From Arthrinium phaeospermum (taxonomy: Eukaryota; Ascomycota; Sordariomycetes; Amphisphaeriales; Apiosporaceae), in assembly GCA_006503535.1 (NCBI GenBank), contig QYRS01000008.1, positions 1,364,001 to 1,428,000 on the forward strand: a stretch of DNA of 64,000 nt, read 5' to 3'. Each line of letters opens with the position of its first letter. The stretch's first letter is position 1. A program made the translations under genes and the position numbers. Of this stretch, positions 45,301-57,474 are shown one piece after another. The notes beneath the pieces were generated by a model that saw only the letters and a program-made list of their open reading frames with translations, was not told where the DNA came from and did not search any database.

Positions 45301-45668
45301 AGACGTACCCGGTCGTCTTCCTCAACGACTCCATGGTCAGCGGTGACGCGGGCGACCGACGCGCCACGAGCCTCCAGCAAGCGATCCGGTTCGCCCGGCA
45401 GTGGGACCTCCAGGGAATCGTCATGGCAGCGGAGCCCCTCGTCGCCGCGCCCAGGCTCATTCGGCACATCAAGGACCTGGGGCTGTTTTGTGCTTCGTAC
45501 GGGGCGTTGAACGATATTCCCGAGTTGGCGAAGGTATGTGATTCCTATGGAAAGCTCATTTGATCACGGCTACTAACATCTGAGAAATAGAAACAAGCTG
45601 ATGAGGGCCTGGACGCCTTGGTCGTTAACAATGTGCGGCTGATATCCAACACGCTTCGGGGTGCTTGA
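42301..45668 (+). CDS. GDE1: Glycerophosphodiester phosphodiesterase, SPX-ankyrin-GDPD
   Basis: Hydrolyses glycerophosphocholine or related diesters to glycerol 3-phosphate and an alcohol. Exons 42301-42421, 42502-44574, 44629-45533 and 45591-45668 give 1058 residues. The SPX domain starts at the N-terminus (MKFGCDFYTGQIPQWTNAYL, residues 1-about 180) and senses inositol pyrophosphates in this family. Ankyrin repeats span about residues 315-515 (LPIHYAAQYG, TPLTVACVYGHLEVARLLL, SSLDHAAYHGHMSIVDLL). A beta-rich linker leads to the GDPD domain from about 728 (IGHRGLGLNENE). Catalytic His-Arg, the glutamates of FIEFDVQVT and the second His in IYHDWSV are present, so it should be active. The close relative PHO81/NUC-2 has a degenerate GDPD. 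The usual G-E-N-T motif reads GEHT here. Probably cytosolic; no signal or TM. Confidence 0.92.
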
Positions 45669-46582
45669 TTCTCAGGATAGCAAGAGTTGCTATCTAGGCG
45701 TCACCAATCTGACTATTGCTCTAGACCTGATGCTGCCCAGCGAGATAAGTAGCTGGCCGGTATCTGACGGTGGCACATTGCTTGTGAAGATCGGGCTGGC
45801 ATGCCATGATCGCATCGCTTGATATTGCGTCAGATACAAAGACCGGCGGTTCCGCCCAGTCTCAGACTTGCTTGCGGGTTGCCTAACAACCTATCTCAGT
45901 TACCTAAATGCCATATGCGGAAGCCACGATACCGTCCGGCGGTTCATAGTTGTGATCAGTCCAGATGTGTTCAAGCTGTAGAAATCAGTACTCTTGCCGG
46001 TCTCTTCCTCCGTCTGAATATTCGAGAGGCCCCAGTTGGGCTTGTACTCGCATCTGATACCAGTAGCCAGGTAGATAGCACTCGTAACCAGGAAGCTGCC
46101 AACCAGCCAACAACTTTAGATATAAAATCGATGGAGGTATTATTGCGTATATGGAATCATCAGCAGCGATCTAGTAGTTTTACGGATAGCTCCTTCCATC
46201 ATTGAGTCTTATCCATTGGCTGAAGAGTATCACGGTGATGCGATGTGGTTGTACCTAGGAAATGGTTGGGCAACCCCGCCACAACGTGGCGTTAGCTCCA
46301 AGCACCAAGCCACATATGCTTAGTGTCCGTGCACCGGCAAGGGAAGGAAGGTGGGCGGGCTGAGGTAGCTGGTAATGGAGTAGCGCTACTACAGCAGCAC
46401 AGCATGGACGACGCAGCTACAGGTTGCCTGATGATTGTGTGAAGCTCTGCCTCGTCCCCATCTACAGCCTCGACTCTCTCAACCTCCCAGAACACCACCA
46501 TACCCGACAATCCTCCGCCTTTGATCCTCCCGTACAACATCCCACACTACCACCGTAGCTTCCCTCACAGAAATCTGTCAAA
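45669..46582. other. Intergenic, GDE1 to PRE10
   Basis: A 914-base spacer with the GDE1 3' UTR and the PRE10 promoter and leader. No exon seen. Confidence 0.6.
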
Positions 46583-47609
46583 ATGGTAAGCTAACTCGCA
46601 TCCCATGGTTGGATTGCCTGCCAGCTGGTTTGTTGCGTGGCCCATGAGCTAACCAAAGCATCCCTGCAGACGTCGATAGGAACTGGCTACGATTTGGCCA
46701 ACTCCATCTTCTCCCCCGATGGCCGCAACTTCCAGGTCGAGTACGCAGTTAAGGCAGTAGAGAACGGCGGCACCTCCATCGGTATCCGTGCGAAAGATGG
46801 TGTCGTCTTGGCAGTCGAGAAGGTCATCACATCCAAGCTGCTGAAGCCCAGCGCCAACAAGAGAATCGCAACCATCGACAAGCATCTGGGAGCTGTACGT
46901 TTGCACATTGCTCCTTGAGAGTTACCCATGACCCGGAAATAGCTAACCTTCGCCCCGCTAGGTCTACTCCGGCATGATCCCCGATGGCCGCCACTTCGTA
47001 GACCGATCCCGCGACGAGGCCCGATCCTGGCGCGATACCTTCAAGACCCCCATCTCCACTTCAGATCTGGCTTCCCGCATGGGCGGCTACCTCCAAGCCT
47101 ACACTCTCTACCAATCAGTGCGACCTTTCGGTATCACCGCCATTGTCGGCGGCTTTGATTCGGAGCTTGAGGCCCCCGTCGACGGCGAGGTCGGCAGCGG
47201 CCCTTCCATTGGCGCGGGCGGCAAGGTGGAGGGCAAGCACGGCGGACCCGGCTTGTACATGATTGAGCCCAGCGGCATGTACTGGGGCTACTACGGCGCG
47301 GCCACCGGTAAGGGCCGCCAGGCCGCCAAGGCCGAGCTCGAGAAGCTGAACCTGGCCGAGGGCGAGCTGGACCTCAAGCAGGCGGTCAAGGAGGCCGCGC
47401 GCATCATCTACGTGGCGCAGCAAGACAACAAGGACAAGGAGTTTGAGCTGGAGATGACCTGGATCAGCGGCGCCAACGGCCCCACCAAGGGCCGGCACGA
47501 GGAGGTGCCCAAGGAGCTCATGGAGGAGGCCGAGCGGTTAGCGAAGAAGGCCCTCGAGGGCGACGACGAGGATGACGAGAAGAAGGACGACGACAAGATG
47601 GAGCTATGA
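46583..47609 (+). CDS. PRE10: 20S proteasome subunit alpha type-3 (alpha 7)
   Basis: Outer-ring alpha subunit of the 20S core particle. Exon 1 contributes only the ATG (46583-46585); exons 46670-46894 and 46962-47609 complete 291 residues (introns 84 and 67 bases). The N-terminus [20 protein letters not shown] carries the alpha-subunit signature that packs over the axial gate. [19 protein letters not shown] and [18 protein letters not shown] are diagnostic. The C-terminal tail is acidic ([17 protein letters not shown]), as in this subunit generally. The sequence between VGGFDSE and [15 protein letters not shown] includes a 25-residue Gly/Ser insert that may be lineage-specific. Splicing of the start-codon exon is required to make any protein. 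Confidence 0.96.
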
Positions 47610-48059
47610 TGACGACGATGATATATCCTCCTGCATCTTGGAAGAAGAAATGAGGTTTTACGCATGTACAATACGGCGGCGTTGAGAGCACGCCGGAGGC
47701 ATTGGGATAACCGCATAGACTAATTCTATCTAAGAATCTCAAGCATCGCGGTCAAACGATCATGCTCGCAAGGCCGGATGGAGTCCTCAAGACATCAACA
47801 GTCCAGCGGTTTAGCACCTAAGGCGACCGTTGAATCGAATTGAGCAGGCATGGGCCAATGTTACATGACTATTACTTGGTGGTTTTCGACCATGAAACTT
47901 TCGTATGTGTATGTGGCCGTTGTGTTGACATTGAAGTTTGCAGGTCTCACGAGCAACTTGATATAGGCAGAACCCCTATCGCCCTTACCCTGCAGTGGAC
48001 ATGTACTATATTGGCCTGGCTCGCCTGGGATCCCAACAACATAGCAGTGCCCCCCCTGC
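47610..48059. other. Convergent 3' flanks
   Basis: A 450-base spacer between PRE10 (+) and the FAD oxidase (-). Contains 3' UTRs only, as far as I can see. Confidence 0.6.
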
Positions 48060-50415
48060 CTATTCCTTCTTCTTTTGACCCGACCGACAGAGCCTCCCGT
48101 TCTGCGAGTTGGGGTACCCGTCGACGGCCTCGACGGCCCAGCCCTCGCTGCCGACCGTGGTGGGCGCCCAGAACAGCTGCCAGGGGTCCCAGGCCTCTTT
48201 CACTTGGAGGAGGCGCGCGTAGTGGGACCCGAAGAAGGCCTGTTGCCACGCGGGCTCGCCCGGGTCCCCCTCGTTCAGGTAGGCGCCCGCGCCCGGCGAG
48301 GCGGCGCGGAGCAAGGATATGTGGCGCTGCATCCGGGCGTCGCGGGCGCGGGCTTGGTGGGGGGTTAGGTTGGGGGGTTGGAGGTCCATGAGCATCTTGG
48401 AGGAGGGATTCTAAGTCAGTGAGATCCATTGAAAGAGGCGGAGAGAGGCAGGTACACACTTACGGCATGCATCAGGTTCTCCCGCCACGCCGGGTTCACG
48501 GCGTTGTCCGACCCGGGCCAGCCGGCCGCCGAGCGCGTCGGCGAGGTCAGGGTCCCGTGGAAGTAGAAGTCCTCGTCGTGGCCGGCTTCGGTGGCGGTGC
48601 GGATCGCGGCCATGGTTGTGTTCCAGCGGGCGTCGTCTTGCCAGTTGGCTCGAGGGAGCAGGCGGGAGCGGTATCTGCTCACAAATCAAATTTTACCTTG
48701 GCGTTAGCATGCTTGCCTGTCTGTATTCGGGTCTTGTATCACCACAGGTAGTCCGCCCGACTTACCGCGTGTTGACGGGCTGGTCCCCGGTGCCGCTGCG
48801 ACGGGAGGCGCCGTATATGCTGGGGTTCCCCGTGGCCGGGTCGGCGTCCGCGGCGGTCAGGACGCCTGCGCTCCGCAGCGAGGCGTACAGGGGCTGCATG
48901 ATGCGGGACACCTCGTCGCGGCTGCGGTTCAGGAAGGTGCTCGTCGTGGTGAAGCGGAAGCCGCCGTCGGCTTCCGGGTAGATGTAGCTGAACCCCTGTC
49001 CGCCGTGGCCGTCTTCGATGACGGTGCCGCAGAAGCGGTAGTACAGTCCCACGCCCGTCCAGAACGCGTCGGCGTCGCGCACGACGAAGGTGCCGGCGGC
49101 GGGTACCGAGGGGGAGGGGGAGGGGGACAAAGTCAGGCGCAGGGAGGTGGTGGTTAGGCTGATGGGCGGGTGTGCTTTGTGCACGGCGGAGATAATGATG
49201 CCGTACGTGGCTTTTACCCATCGGGCGACAAGCGTAAAGTTAGCCAATTACTCGGGCTAGGGAGGGGGTTCGTCTCGTTTTTGTGCCTCTTACCTCCACC
49301 ACCGCCCCGCAAAGCGAAGAACAGATCCGGATTCGTCAACGCGTCCGCCGTCGCGTAGCGCCCGTCCGCCGTCACGACGCCGAGCGAGAGCACCTGGTCC
49401 GCCCCCAGCCCCAGCGTCGACGAGACGACCGAGTGCCCCCCGCCGCCGACCCAGCCGCCCACGCCGCCCACGGTGTTGCCGCCGGGGGACACGACGGTGA
49501 TGCCGCCGTGCGCCGCGGCGAAGTTGGACACCTCCCAGGCCTCGACACCCGTGCCGAGCCGGACCGCCATGCCCGTGTAGCTTTCATTGCCGCTGCCGAT
49601 GGTGTACGTGGGGAGGTGCTGCGTCTCTTTCATGTGGTGCACCCAGATGCTGAGCGAGCCGGCGCCGACGGAGCGGCCGCCGAAGTCGTGGCCGGTGTTC
49701 CTATGTTAGTGATCACGGGAAATCAGCCAGTTGTCTGAAAATCATCTTTGCGAAGGAAGGATTATAACAAGTTGCGCGTCGTGTGGTGGTGTTGGTCTTC
49801 TTACTTGATAACCAACCGTATACCCTTGTTCCTAGCAAAATTAACGGCAATCTGGACATGCTTAGCCGTCGTGGCGTTAACCACGTACTCCGGGAACCCC
49901 CCACGGGTACAGTTCCTCATCTCCCTCCTCCCCGGCCCCGCCACCTGCGTCGTCTGGTTCGCGAGGACCGGGCAGGTGCTCCCCTGCGTCCACTGCGCCA
50001 GCTCCGTGAGCGGGTCGTCGAGCCAGAAGCGCGTGGCCCGGGCGTCCCGAACGAGGAACTGGCACTGCGCCGCGTCGTAGGCGGGGTGGTCCTGGTAGCA
50101 TACCGCGCCCGCGGGCGTGGGCCGGAGCAGGGCGCCGTCGAGGGTGCGGTTGAGGCGCGCCCATTCCGTCTCCGGGGGCCAGAGGTCGTCGCCCGGGAAG
50201 ACGCGGCATCGCTGCTGTTGCTCCTGTGATGCGGCGGCGGCTGCTGTTGCTGCTGTGCGGTCGCCAAAGGAGATGGCGGAGAAGTCGCCCACGTCTTGCT
50301 CGGTGAGCTGGACTGAGTCGGCCACCAGTCCGTCCAACGAGCCATGAGAGGCAGCAGAAGCACCCAGTCCGGATGCCCCAAGGAGAAGGAGAGCGGTGGC
50401 TTTGATAGAAGGCAT
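48060..50415 (-). CDS. Secreted FAD-linked oxidoreductase (BBE/PCMH type)
   Basis: Five exons, 50415-49805, 49700-49294, 49210-48766, 48674-48464 and 48410-48060, give 674 residues. A signal peptide is evident (MPSIKATALLLLGASGLGASA). The PCMH-type FAD domain includes NTGHDFGGRSVGAGSLSIW, where His208 is placed as the covalent FAD ligand. GGWVGGGGHSVVSS lacks the cysteine that gives bicovalent FAD in plant BBE enzymes, so a single His link is likely. FFALRGGGGGATYGIIIS follows across intron 2. The C-terminal BBE segment is present (HYARLLQVKEAWDPWQLFW, VGSEGW). Several N-x-S/T sites suit secretion. Such enzymes oxidise carbohydrates or natural products with O2; the substrate here is unknown. 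No biosynthetic cluster surrounds it. Confidence 0.9.
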
Positions 50416-51304
50416 GACAGTTAGAATTAAGTGCTGCGGCTTGCCTTCCTATGGCCACAACAACGTAGATCTTGGCCAACTGGGTCAGGTTGTCTCATAC
50501 ATATATAGACGCACAACATAAAACATCCCTCTTCTCTCTACAAAGGACCGAGCTTCATCCCACCCCATATACGCCCCTCCCCCCATCTTCTGGACAGGCA
50601 CCGTCTTCCCGCGAAACCGACTGCAGTAACATTTCAAAAGCCACCACCTCATCCATCCATCCAGCCGTGAACCGCATCGCAGCCACCTACCAACCTACCT
50701 CTGTCAGCCATAGCGGGAGTTCTCTCGAAGGCAACAAACGACGAAAGACGACAAGGAGGCCACACCACCTCGATTCACGACCAGTGCCCCTTTTAGGCAG
50801 GTGGGCTGAATAATTGCCTTGGTTTCACGGCCGATAGCTAGCTCGCTGGCCTGAGGTTTCATTCGCGGATGCTACCGCACGGTCACGAGGCGCCTGCCTT
50901 CATGCGGTTTAAATCACATACAGCTGCAGACTTCGTGTGGGTGACGTTTGGGCCTGGTAAAAAAGCCTAGGTAGTTCAAACCGTCAGCAATGCTTATATA
51001 ATCATTGCTCAGCTTGTAGAAATCGAGACTGGACAGCACATTTCTATCATTAGATATATTGCAGTGATGGCTGGCTGCCGGACAACTGTGCCGTTCGTCA
51101 CCCTTGCGCGGATGGGTTGGATTCCTACTCCGGATGGGTGTCATCAGTGTCCGGATCACTCGGGTCTGCTGCCTCTCTCGTGTATGTGTAGAGAACGGAG
51201 ATATTGAGTACTCATACACGGACCAATTTTTTTGCTACATAACTCGTCTAACCTGAAGTCGGGGGGGTATCTCGGATAGGTAATATAGATATCTACACAT
51301 TTGC
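50416..51304. other. Intergenic between two minus-strand genes
   Basis: About 890 bases with the FAD-oxidase promoter and the POL5 3' flank. Nothing else recognised. Confidence 0.6.
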
Positions 51305-54300
51305 TCATGCCTTCGCGGTGCTAGCGTGGCCCTGACACCAGTTGATCCAGTCGGTGAAGAAGGACGGCTGTATCCGTTTCCTGCCCAGGGTCCAGTCAAT
51401 CTGGGTTTGGGTGTAGATCGCCGCAGCTCGTTCGACGTTCTCCTTGTCCGCAGCGAACAGGCTGGACACGACCAACAAGCTCGTGGTCGACACCGCACGG
51501 GCAAAGGCGTGCGTGCTGTCCAGCGACGCTTCCTCGTGGATCTTCTGCAACAGTTCGATTTGTTTGTCTGCGTCGATCGCAGCCGAAGCTTCCGTATCCT
51601 TTTGTCCCTTCTTGAATACCCTGGCAAAGTTGGCGAGAATATCAGTCGCCTTCTTCGACAGCTCCTTGGTCTGCGTCGTGCGGATGAGCCCGAGAAGTGG
51701 CAGGACTAATTCAAACGCCAGCGGATTATGCGTCTCCTTTTTGAGATAGATATCCAAGAAATCGAGCACCCGATGCTTGAAATGAACCATCATTTGTCGT
51801 GCATCCTTCTTCTCCTTGGTCTTGTTGGTCTTCTGAGCCCGTTGTTTGAATACCTCGACCAACTTCTCATCCAACTCCATCATCTCCGAATCTGTCATGT
51901 CGGCGTCATCGTCAGAAGTCTCAGCCTCGTTGTCCTGGTCGAGACGATGGCTTCCCAAAACCTTGGCAAGAGCAACATCGAGGTCGGCGATGTCCTTCGC
52001 TTTGGCTTCATTTTGGGCCTCATCATCGTCATCATCCTCGTCGGCGTCAGCTCCCTCGCCGTTCAAGGTGACGAACTCGACATCGGACCCGAGTTCCGAA
52101 ATCTCGTCTTCATCATCATCGTCGTCATCGGCATCCTCATCTTCGCTTCCACTTTCACCCGACTGGTCCGCATCTGGCATATCCTCATCCTCGGCGTCGA
52201 AAAGAGCCTGCTGTCCCTTCATATTCTCTTCAGCGGCAAGGTGCTCGGTCAAACCTTCGAGAGCGTCCGCAGAAAGTTGCGGTGTAAAAGCCTCGAAAAC
52301 CTGCTGTGTGATCTGCCGCATCAAGGGAGACTGCCTCGAGACCATTGAAAGCAGGATCTCGACTAGCAGAGACGAGGCCGCATCATCCGTCTCCTTCAAC
52401 TTTTCCGCGCACTGCTTCAAGTCCTCCAAAGTAGTAAGGGCATCAGCATCGCCGTCATACAGCTGCAGAATGGTGATAGCATAGAGCAGTGCCAGGCTGA
52501 GAGAGGGGCTGCTCTCCGAACCCTCCTTCTGGCTCTGCTTGGTAAGCTTCCGCAGAGTCTTCAGTGCCGCCTTGCGCTCAGCTTCCAGATCCGCACTCAT
52601 CTTGACCGCTGTTGGCTCTACAGTTACCACCGCGTCACACAAGAAACGGTAATCCGAATGGCGCTTTGTCAACTTTGCGAGGGCGGATGACAGTCGGCTG
52701 CGGAAGATTTGACGAGTCTTGTCAGAAAGTTCAGGAGAGAAGTTGGCCGAGCTCGAGTATGAGTTCTTCACCAACTCTTCAAGCGTAGTCTTCAGCACCA
52801 CATCTTGGTCCCGTTGTAAGTCGCCAGATTCGTCTTCCGATGACTGTTTCCGGACGCACATGAAGAAGACGTATCCAGCATACACTTGGCGACATTTATC
52901 GACCTCGTCTTGCTCTTTGACGACAACAACAGGTGCCTTCAGGAATTCGAGAACTTCCTCAACGTTATCAGATGTGACATGCTGAAGAATTTTCTCCACG
53001 GTGCTCTGGTGTGTTTGCTGGTCAAAGTCATAAGCTCCATTCTTGCCGAGGAGCTCTTCCAAGATAGGCAGTAGGCTGGCTGGCTCCGACTCCACGATGC
53101 CCTCAATGATTTTCAGCGATTTAGTGGCTGCTCGGTGAAGGTAGCGGTCCTCCTTGGCCGATTGATTAATCAGGCATCGCATCAAATTCTTCGAGAACAG
53201 GGCCTTGATTGAGCCGTTTGACTTGAGAGCGGCGAAACCGTGCAAGAACTTCTGGAATATCATCAAGCCGCGGAATTTCTGTTGCTCGGTAGCGTTTTTG
53301 GAAAACAAGCCATCTATAGTCGTTAGAAGTGGGTTCTAGCCAGCCACAAGCAAAAAAAGGGGGGAAAACTCACCATCAATCACCGTGCTCCAAAAGAGCT
53401 TCAAGTCGCCAGCATCGTTCGATTTGCTCTTCTTGACACGCTCGATGAAGTACGCTAGAATCAAATCCCATACGAAATGTAATTGTGCATTCCAACTGCC
53501 TGACTTGGCCTTGATCATCACGGCTTCTTTAGCGCCCTCGTCTTGCTTCACATTGTCCTTGAGCACATTTGCAAGTTCGGGCAAGCTCTTGGTGGCCAAG
53601 GGGTGGCTCCAAGGCTTCGAGGGCATCTTCATTTCTGGATAGCACGTTGTAGCTCCAAGCCAGAGGCCAACACCCTCGGCTGTCTTGCCCAAGCCAATCT
53701 TGATAAGCTGTTGAATCGTTTCGCTGGCCTTGGCCTCTCCCATTTGCGGCAATGTCTCAACAATGAGCCACACACACTGTGAGCGCAACCATACTTTCTT
53801 GTTGGCCAAGTCCAGCAGGAGACCCATGACCTTGGACCACCTGTCCGAATCATCACTGTCAAACAACACCTTCGACTCGATGAAGCACTGTAGGCCAAAC
53901 AGCTGCCCGTAGTATAGATCCCTCTCCTCTTGTCCCGGCAAAGCGCCATTGGGCTTGGTCTTCTCCAGAAGGATGTCCAACACAGTAGCGAATGGCAAGC
54001 CAGGGAACTTGGTCTTGCTCAAAGCCTTGGGACCAAAGAGCTGGGCGAGGATCTCAGTCAGCACGAGACTGAATCCCACTCTTGACGCATTGCGGGAACT
54101 GGCGAGGCCTCGGAACAGGCGCTTCTCGAGATGCCGCGCGAGGACGGGTTCTTCGCTCGCGAGGAGGCCGGTAATGACAGCATCTGCGGCGGCAATGCGC
54201 TCGGCATTGTCGAGGCTACCGAGAAGATCGTAAACCTCGGCCTCGCGCTTTCGTTCGTCGTTGGTGGTCACTGTCGCAGAGAAGGGAGATTTGTCGAGAT

Positions 54301-54424
54301 CAAGGTCGACGGCTCCATCGGCGGGAGTTTGTTTCGCGGGCTGGTTGCCATCTTTGGACTTCTTTCGGGAGGGCAGAGCATCGTTGCCGCCGTTCTTGGC
54401 GCCTCTCTTCCGTTTGCTTCCCAT
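51305..54424 (-). CDS. POL5: POL5 / MYBBP1A-family nucleolar protein
   Basis: Nucleolar factor required for rRNA synthesis and ribosome assembly; named DNA polymerase V (phi) but not a working polymerase in this role. Exons 54424-53374 and 53313-51305 with a 60-base intron give 1019 residues. The N-terminus is basic with nuclear signals (MGSKRKRGAKNGG, SRKKSKDG). HEAT-like helical repeats run through most of the protein (VLARHLEKRLFRGLASSRN, VGFSLVLTEILAQLFG). A long acidic stretch near residues 730-810 (SEDEDADDDDDDEDE) is typical of the family. The C-terminal helices continue to the stop (FTDWINWCQGHASTAKA). No lesions seen. Confidence 0.93.
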
Positions 54425-57400
54425 ATTGTCTGATGTCCAGGGTTCAATGGGCGGATTGGGTGATACGATGCTGCTGCATTTGCATAATCGTTAATTTTCA
54501 TGGGTATTGACTATCACTATCGCAATGCCATGGATAAGAGCGTTGATTCAACTTTTTTTTAATTTTGCCGCCACTTACCACCCGCTGGGAGCTCCCCCGG
54601 GGAGGCTCCACCTGCCCCTCCATTGCCTAATTGCCCATTGCTCATCGCCTGGCTGTTGCTAGCTACCCCTAATATTTAGCCCTGCTGGCGTAATAGCGAA
54701 GGTTACGAAACGGAGATCATGTTTCTAGGGTCAGTAACAGGCGATATATACTGTATGGGACCCCGAATCCAGGGTCGTGGCCCGACTGCGAATATGTGGC
54801 CGGCACTATTGAGCTCATCATTACATAGACGAAATGACCGCGGTGGTTTCCGTGTGGATGTGTACTATCAGTTGCCTAGGAGAATGAAGTTTTTTTTCTG
54901 GTCGTCTGCAATTTTTCTTTTTCCGACATGGAGATGGATGGGGCTCTGGATCACAAGGGATGCTGCTAAGCAGTCGAATTTGTCAAGAACCCTACAGGCT
55001 CCTCTTCTGGCCCCCTTAGGAGCGGCCGAAACGTAGCTCCAGTCGAAAGAAAAATCCAGAAGCACTGAAGCAAGCATCAGCCGTGTCGGAGCCCGAGATA
55101 GCTACCGCCAGGGTCCAGATCAAGGGGCCAAAAAACAGTTTTTTGACAAAGGAATGCCGGCGTCCCGGTAGCAGTAAAATCTTTGAACGCAGTAGCGAGT
55201 GGGCAGAGCGCTATGACTGTTAGAACCACAGGGCTCCAGCAGCTTTCTTTTGGTTGTTTGGCCAGCCAGCAGCCTCGAGTCAAGCAAGGGCCAAACAAGA
55301 GACGATCAGTGAGACTATTGCGACGTTGTTCGTCAATGCTAAAACACGTTATGAGCACCTAAACTTGATAGCACTTCGCACCGTACCTACTGTCTCTCAA
55401 CAAGACTCGACCCGTTGCTTTTCCAGACAGCCGGAGTCGGAAACCAGGGACTGGTCCATCGCCATCTTCCGCGAAGCTATGGATAGCATTAGTAGTGATG
55501 CTACCCAAGCCGAGGTCGAGTGATACTTGATCAGCGTGCCAACCGACCGGCGGCGACTGGCTAATGGACACAGCCGTCCTCACAACCGCGCTGAGCTGAT
55601 GGAAGGATGGTAGACCCTGCTCGGCTCTGCAGGCACGATGCAGACGACCAACTGTAGAAAGTGCTTGCCAGCTTGGGTTTAGCCTCGTCTCGTGACTTCG
55701 CGAGCAGAGCTGACCGGGGCACTCAAGCGTATGTTTACTTATACGCGTAAGACCTGAGAATTGTTTACTTGAAGCCCTTACCCCTCATTTGGGAGCATAA
55801 AGCCTGCTGGGCTGGGCAGTGGACTGGGGGGGATCGCAACCCTTCCCCATAGGCGCTCCACTGTTCCTTGCTGAACATCAAACACCAATGCAGGACCATC
55901 ACAAGCACCAGGACGCCAGAGGGATCCGTTTCCTCCGTTTCGCAGGACCATCGTGCATCTCGATGAGACCGTACCCTTCCTTTATGCCGCGAGGGCAAGA
56001 GTCAAGACGGCTGCGGCTTCTGCACCCAAGCCCAATAGACTGGACAATACTAGGTGGGCGGGACGTCGGAGCCCGTGGCTGCGTGGGGATTGAGCTACTT
56101 GCCGGATGAGGAGATCAAGCTGACCATCTCAGTCTACCTGAAGAGCTGAAGCTGCTGAGACCCGCGAGGGCGAGGGGTAATAGGCCAATTGACGGCACCC
56201 ATTGGACGTCGGCTTGTATCCCCCAAACCTTCGCCAGCTTGCTTTTCATGCAGTCCACGTAGGGATCGGAACCGTAATCCTATCAGCCTAAGCCGTTGCG
56301 GTCGAACCGCAGATGGCGGTCAGCAGACTGCCTGTGTCTGGTGCCTCTGTACGGCTCGCGACTGACTTGGGTGCTGCATGTCATCCGGTGTGCATCCATC
56401 TGGTTGCTATCGTCGTCTAACCTACCTCTACCAAAAAGCCACAAATGTAAACAATCAACAAACGGATTACCATAATAATAGGCTGGATCTCGATACCCCT
56501 CTAGTTGCGGTGAAGCGCCAGTCTTGTGCAACGCCGTTTCCTTGATTTTCCCCATCGCAAGAATGGCCCTCGATATACGAGTGAGATCACGAGATGCCAG
56601 AATGGGAGGAAAGTTAGCTGTACTATGGGAATTCCGAGATTGAAAATGACGATTGTTTTGTGCGCCAACACGAGGGTCGCGCCGAAGATCGTAGGCCGGA
56701 CCGGAAAACTTGGCCTGAACGCAGGGGAATGACGTCGGCCACCGATTCATGAGATCGGGATTCAGGACGGGTGATCGAAGCTCTCGCCCCTGGCTCCCTT
56801 AAACCATCGGGCGCTGCCACGCGAGACGATTGACGCTACTTGCTTTGGAGTGATATCCATTTTAGAACAATTCCCGAACAAATTTGTCGCTTATCAAATC
56901 GACGGGCTACCAGCTTATTCCTTGGGTCTTTTCCCTGGCGGTTTTTATTTTTCCATCGGGCCAGCTTACTGGTCCGAGGTGGTGTGAAGGGTGTGAAGGA
57001 ATGTGTGAAAGGGTCAATTCTCCCGGCCAGGATCTGCCTGCTGCCAGGCTGAGGCCCGTCCTACTGGCCGAGCGTTCATCTTCATCTCTGGGTAAAACAT
57101 TATTTTTATTCCCTACCCGGCCACCTCATAAGCGCCCGTGTTATGCCTCCATTTCTGGGATCGGGGAAGCTCAAGGTGATTTTCTCCGATGCGGCTCGGG
57201 CTGTCATCAAATTTGAGCAATGGAGCATTTGCGCTTGTGTCTTCCAATCACACAGAGACACGCCGAATATTTGGTAATTATTTGATTTCCGCTCAGGGCA
57301 GTGGGAGATCTCGGCCTATCTTGTCATCCCATGCGCGCCAGCACATGGGCTTCGGTCTTCCCTTATGTTTCCATGATGCCCTACTGTAGCCCTACCGAAC

Positions 57401-57430
57401 ATCAGCATATAATAACATAAATACCATACC

Positions 57431-57474
57431 AAAACATAACAGAACATAACAATTGCAGCAAGCATAACATAACA
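57431..57474. repeat. CATAAC-rich AT island
   Basis: ACATAAC recurs at short spacing (four CATAAC copies), interrupted by AATTGCAGCAAG. It stands out as AT-rich among balanced-composition flanks. Confidence 0.7.

Noticed and set aside
56297..56315. GGTTCGACC-like string resembling a tRNA T-arm (minus strand)
   Set aside because: No matching acceptor stem, D-arm or anticodon arm nearby; the stem pairing fails.
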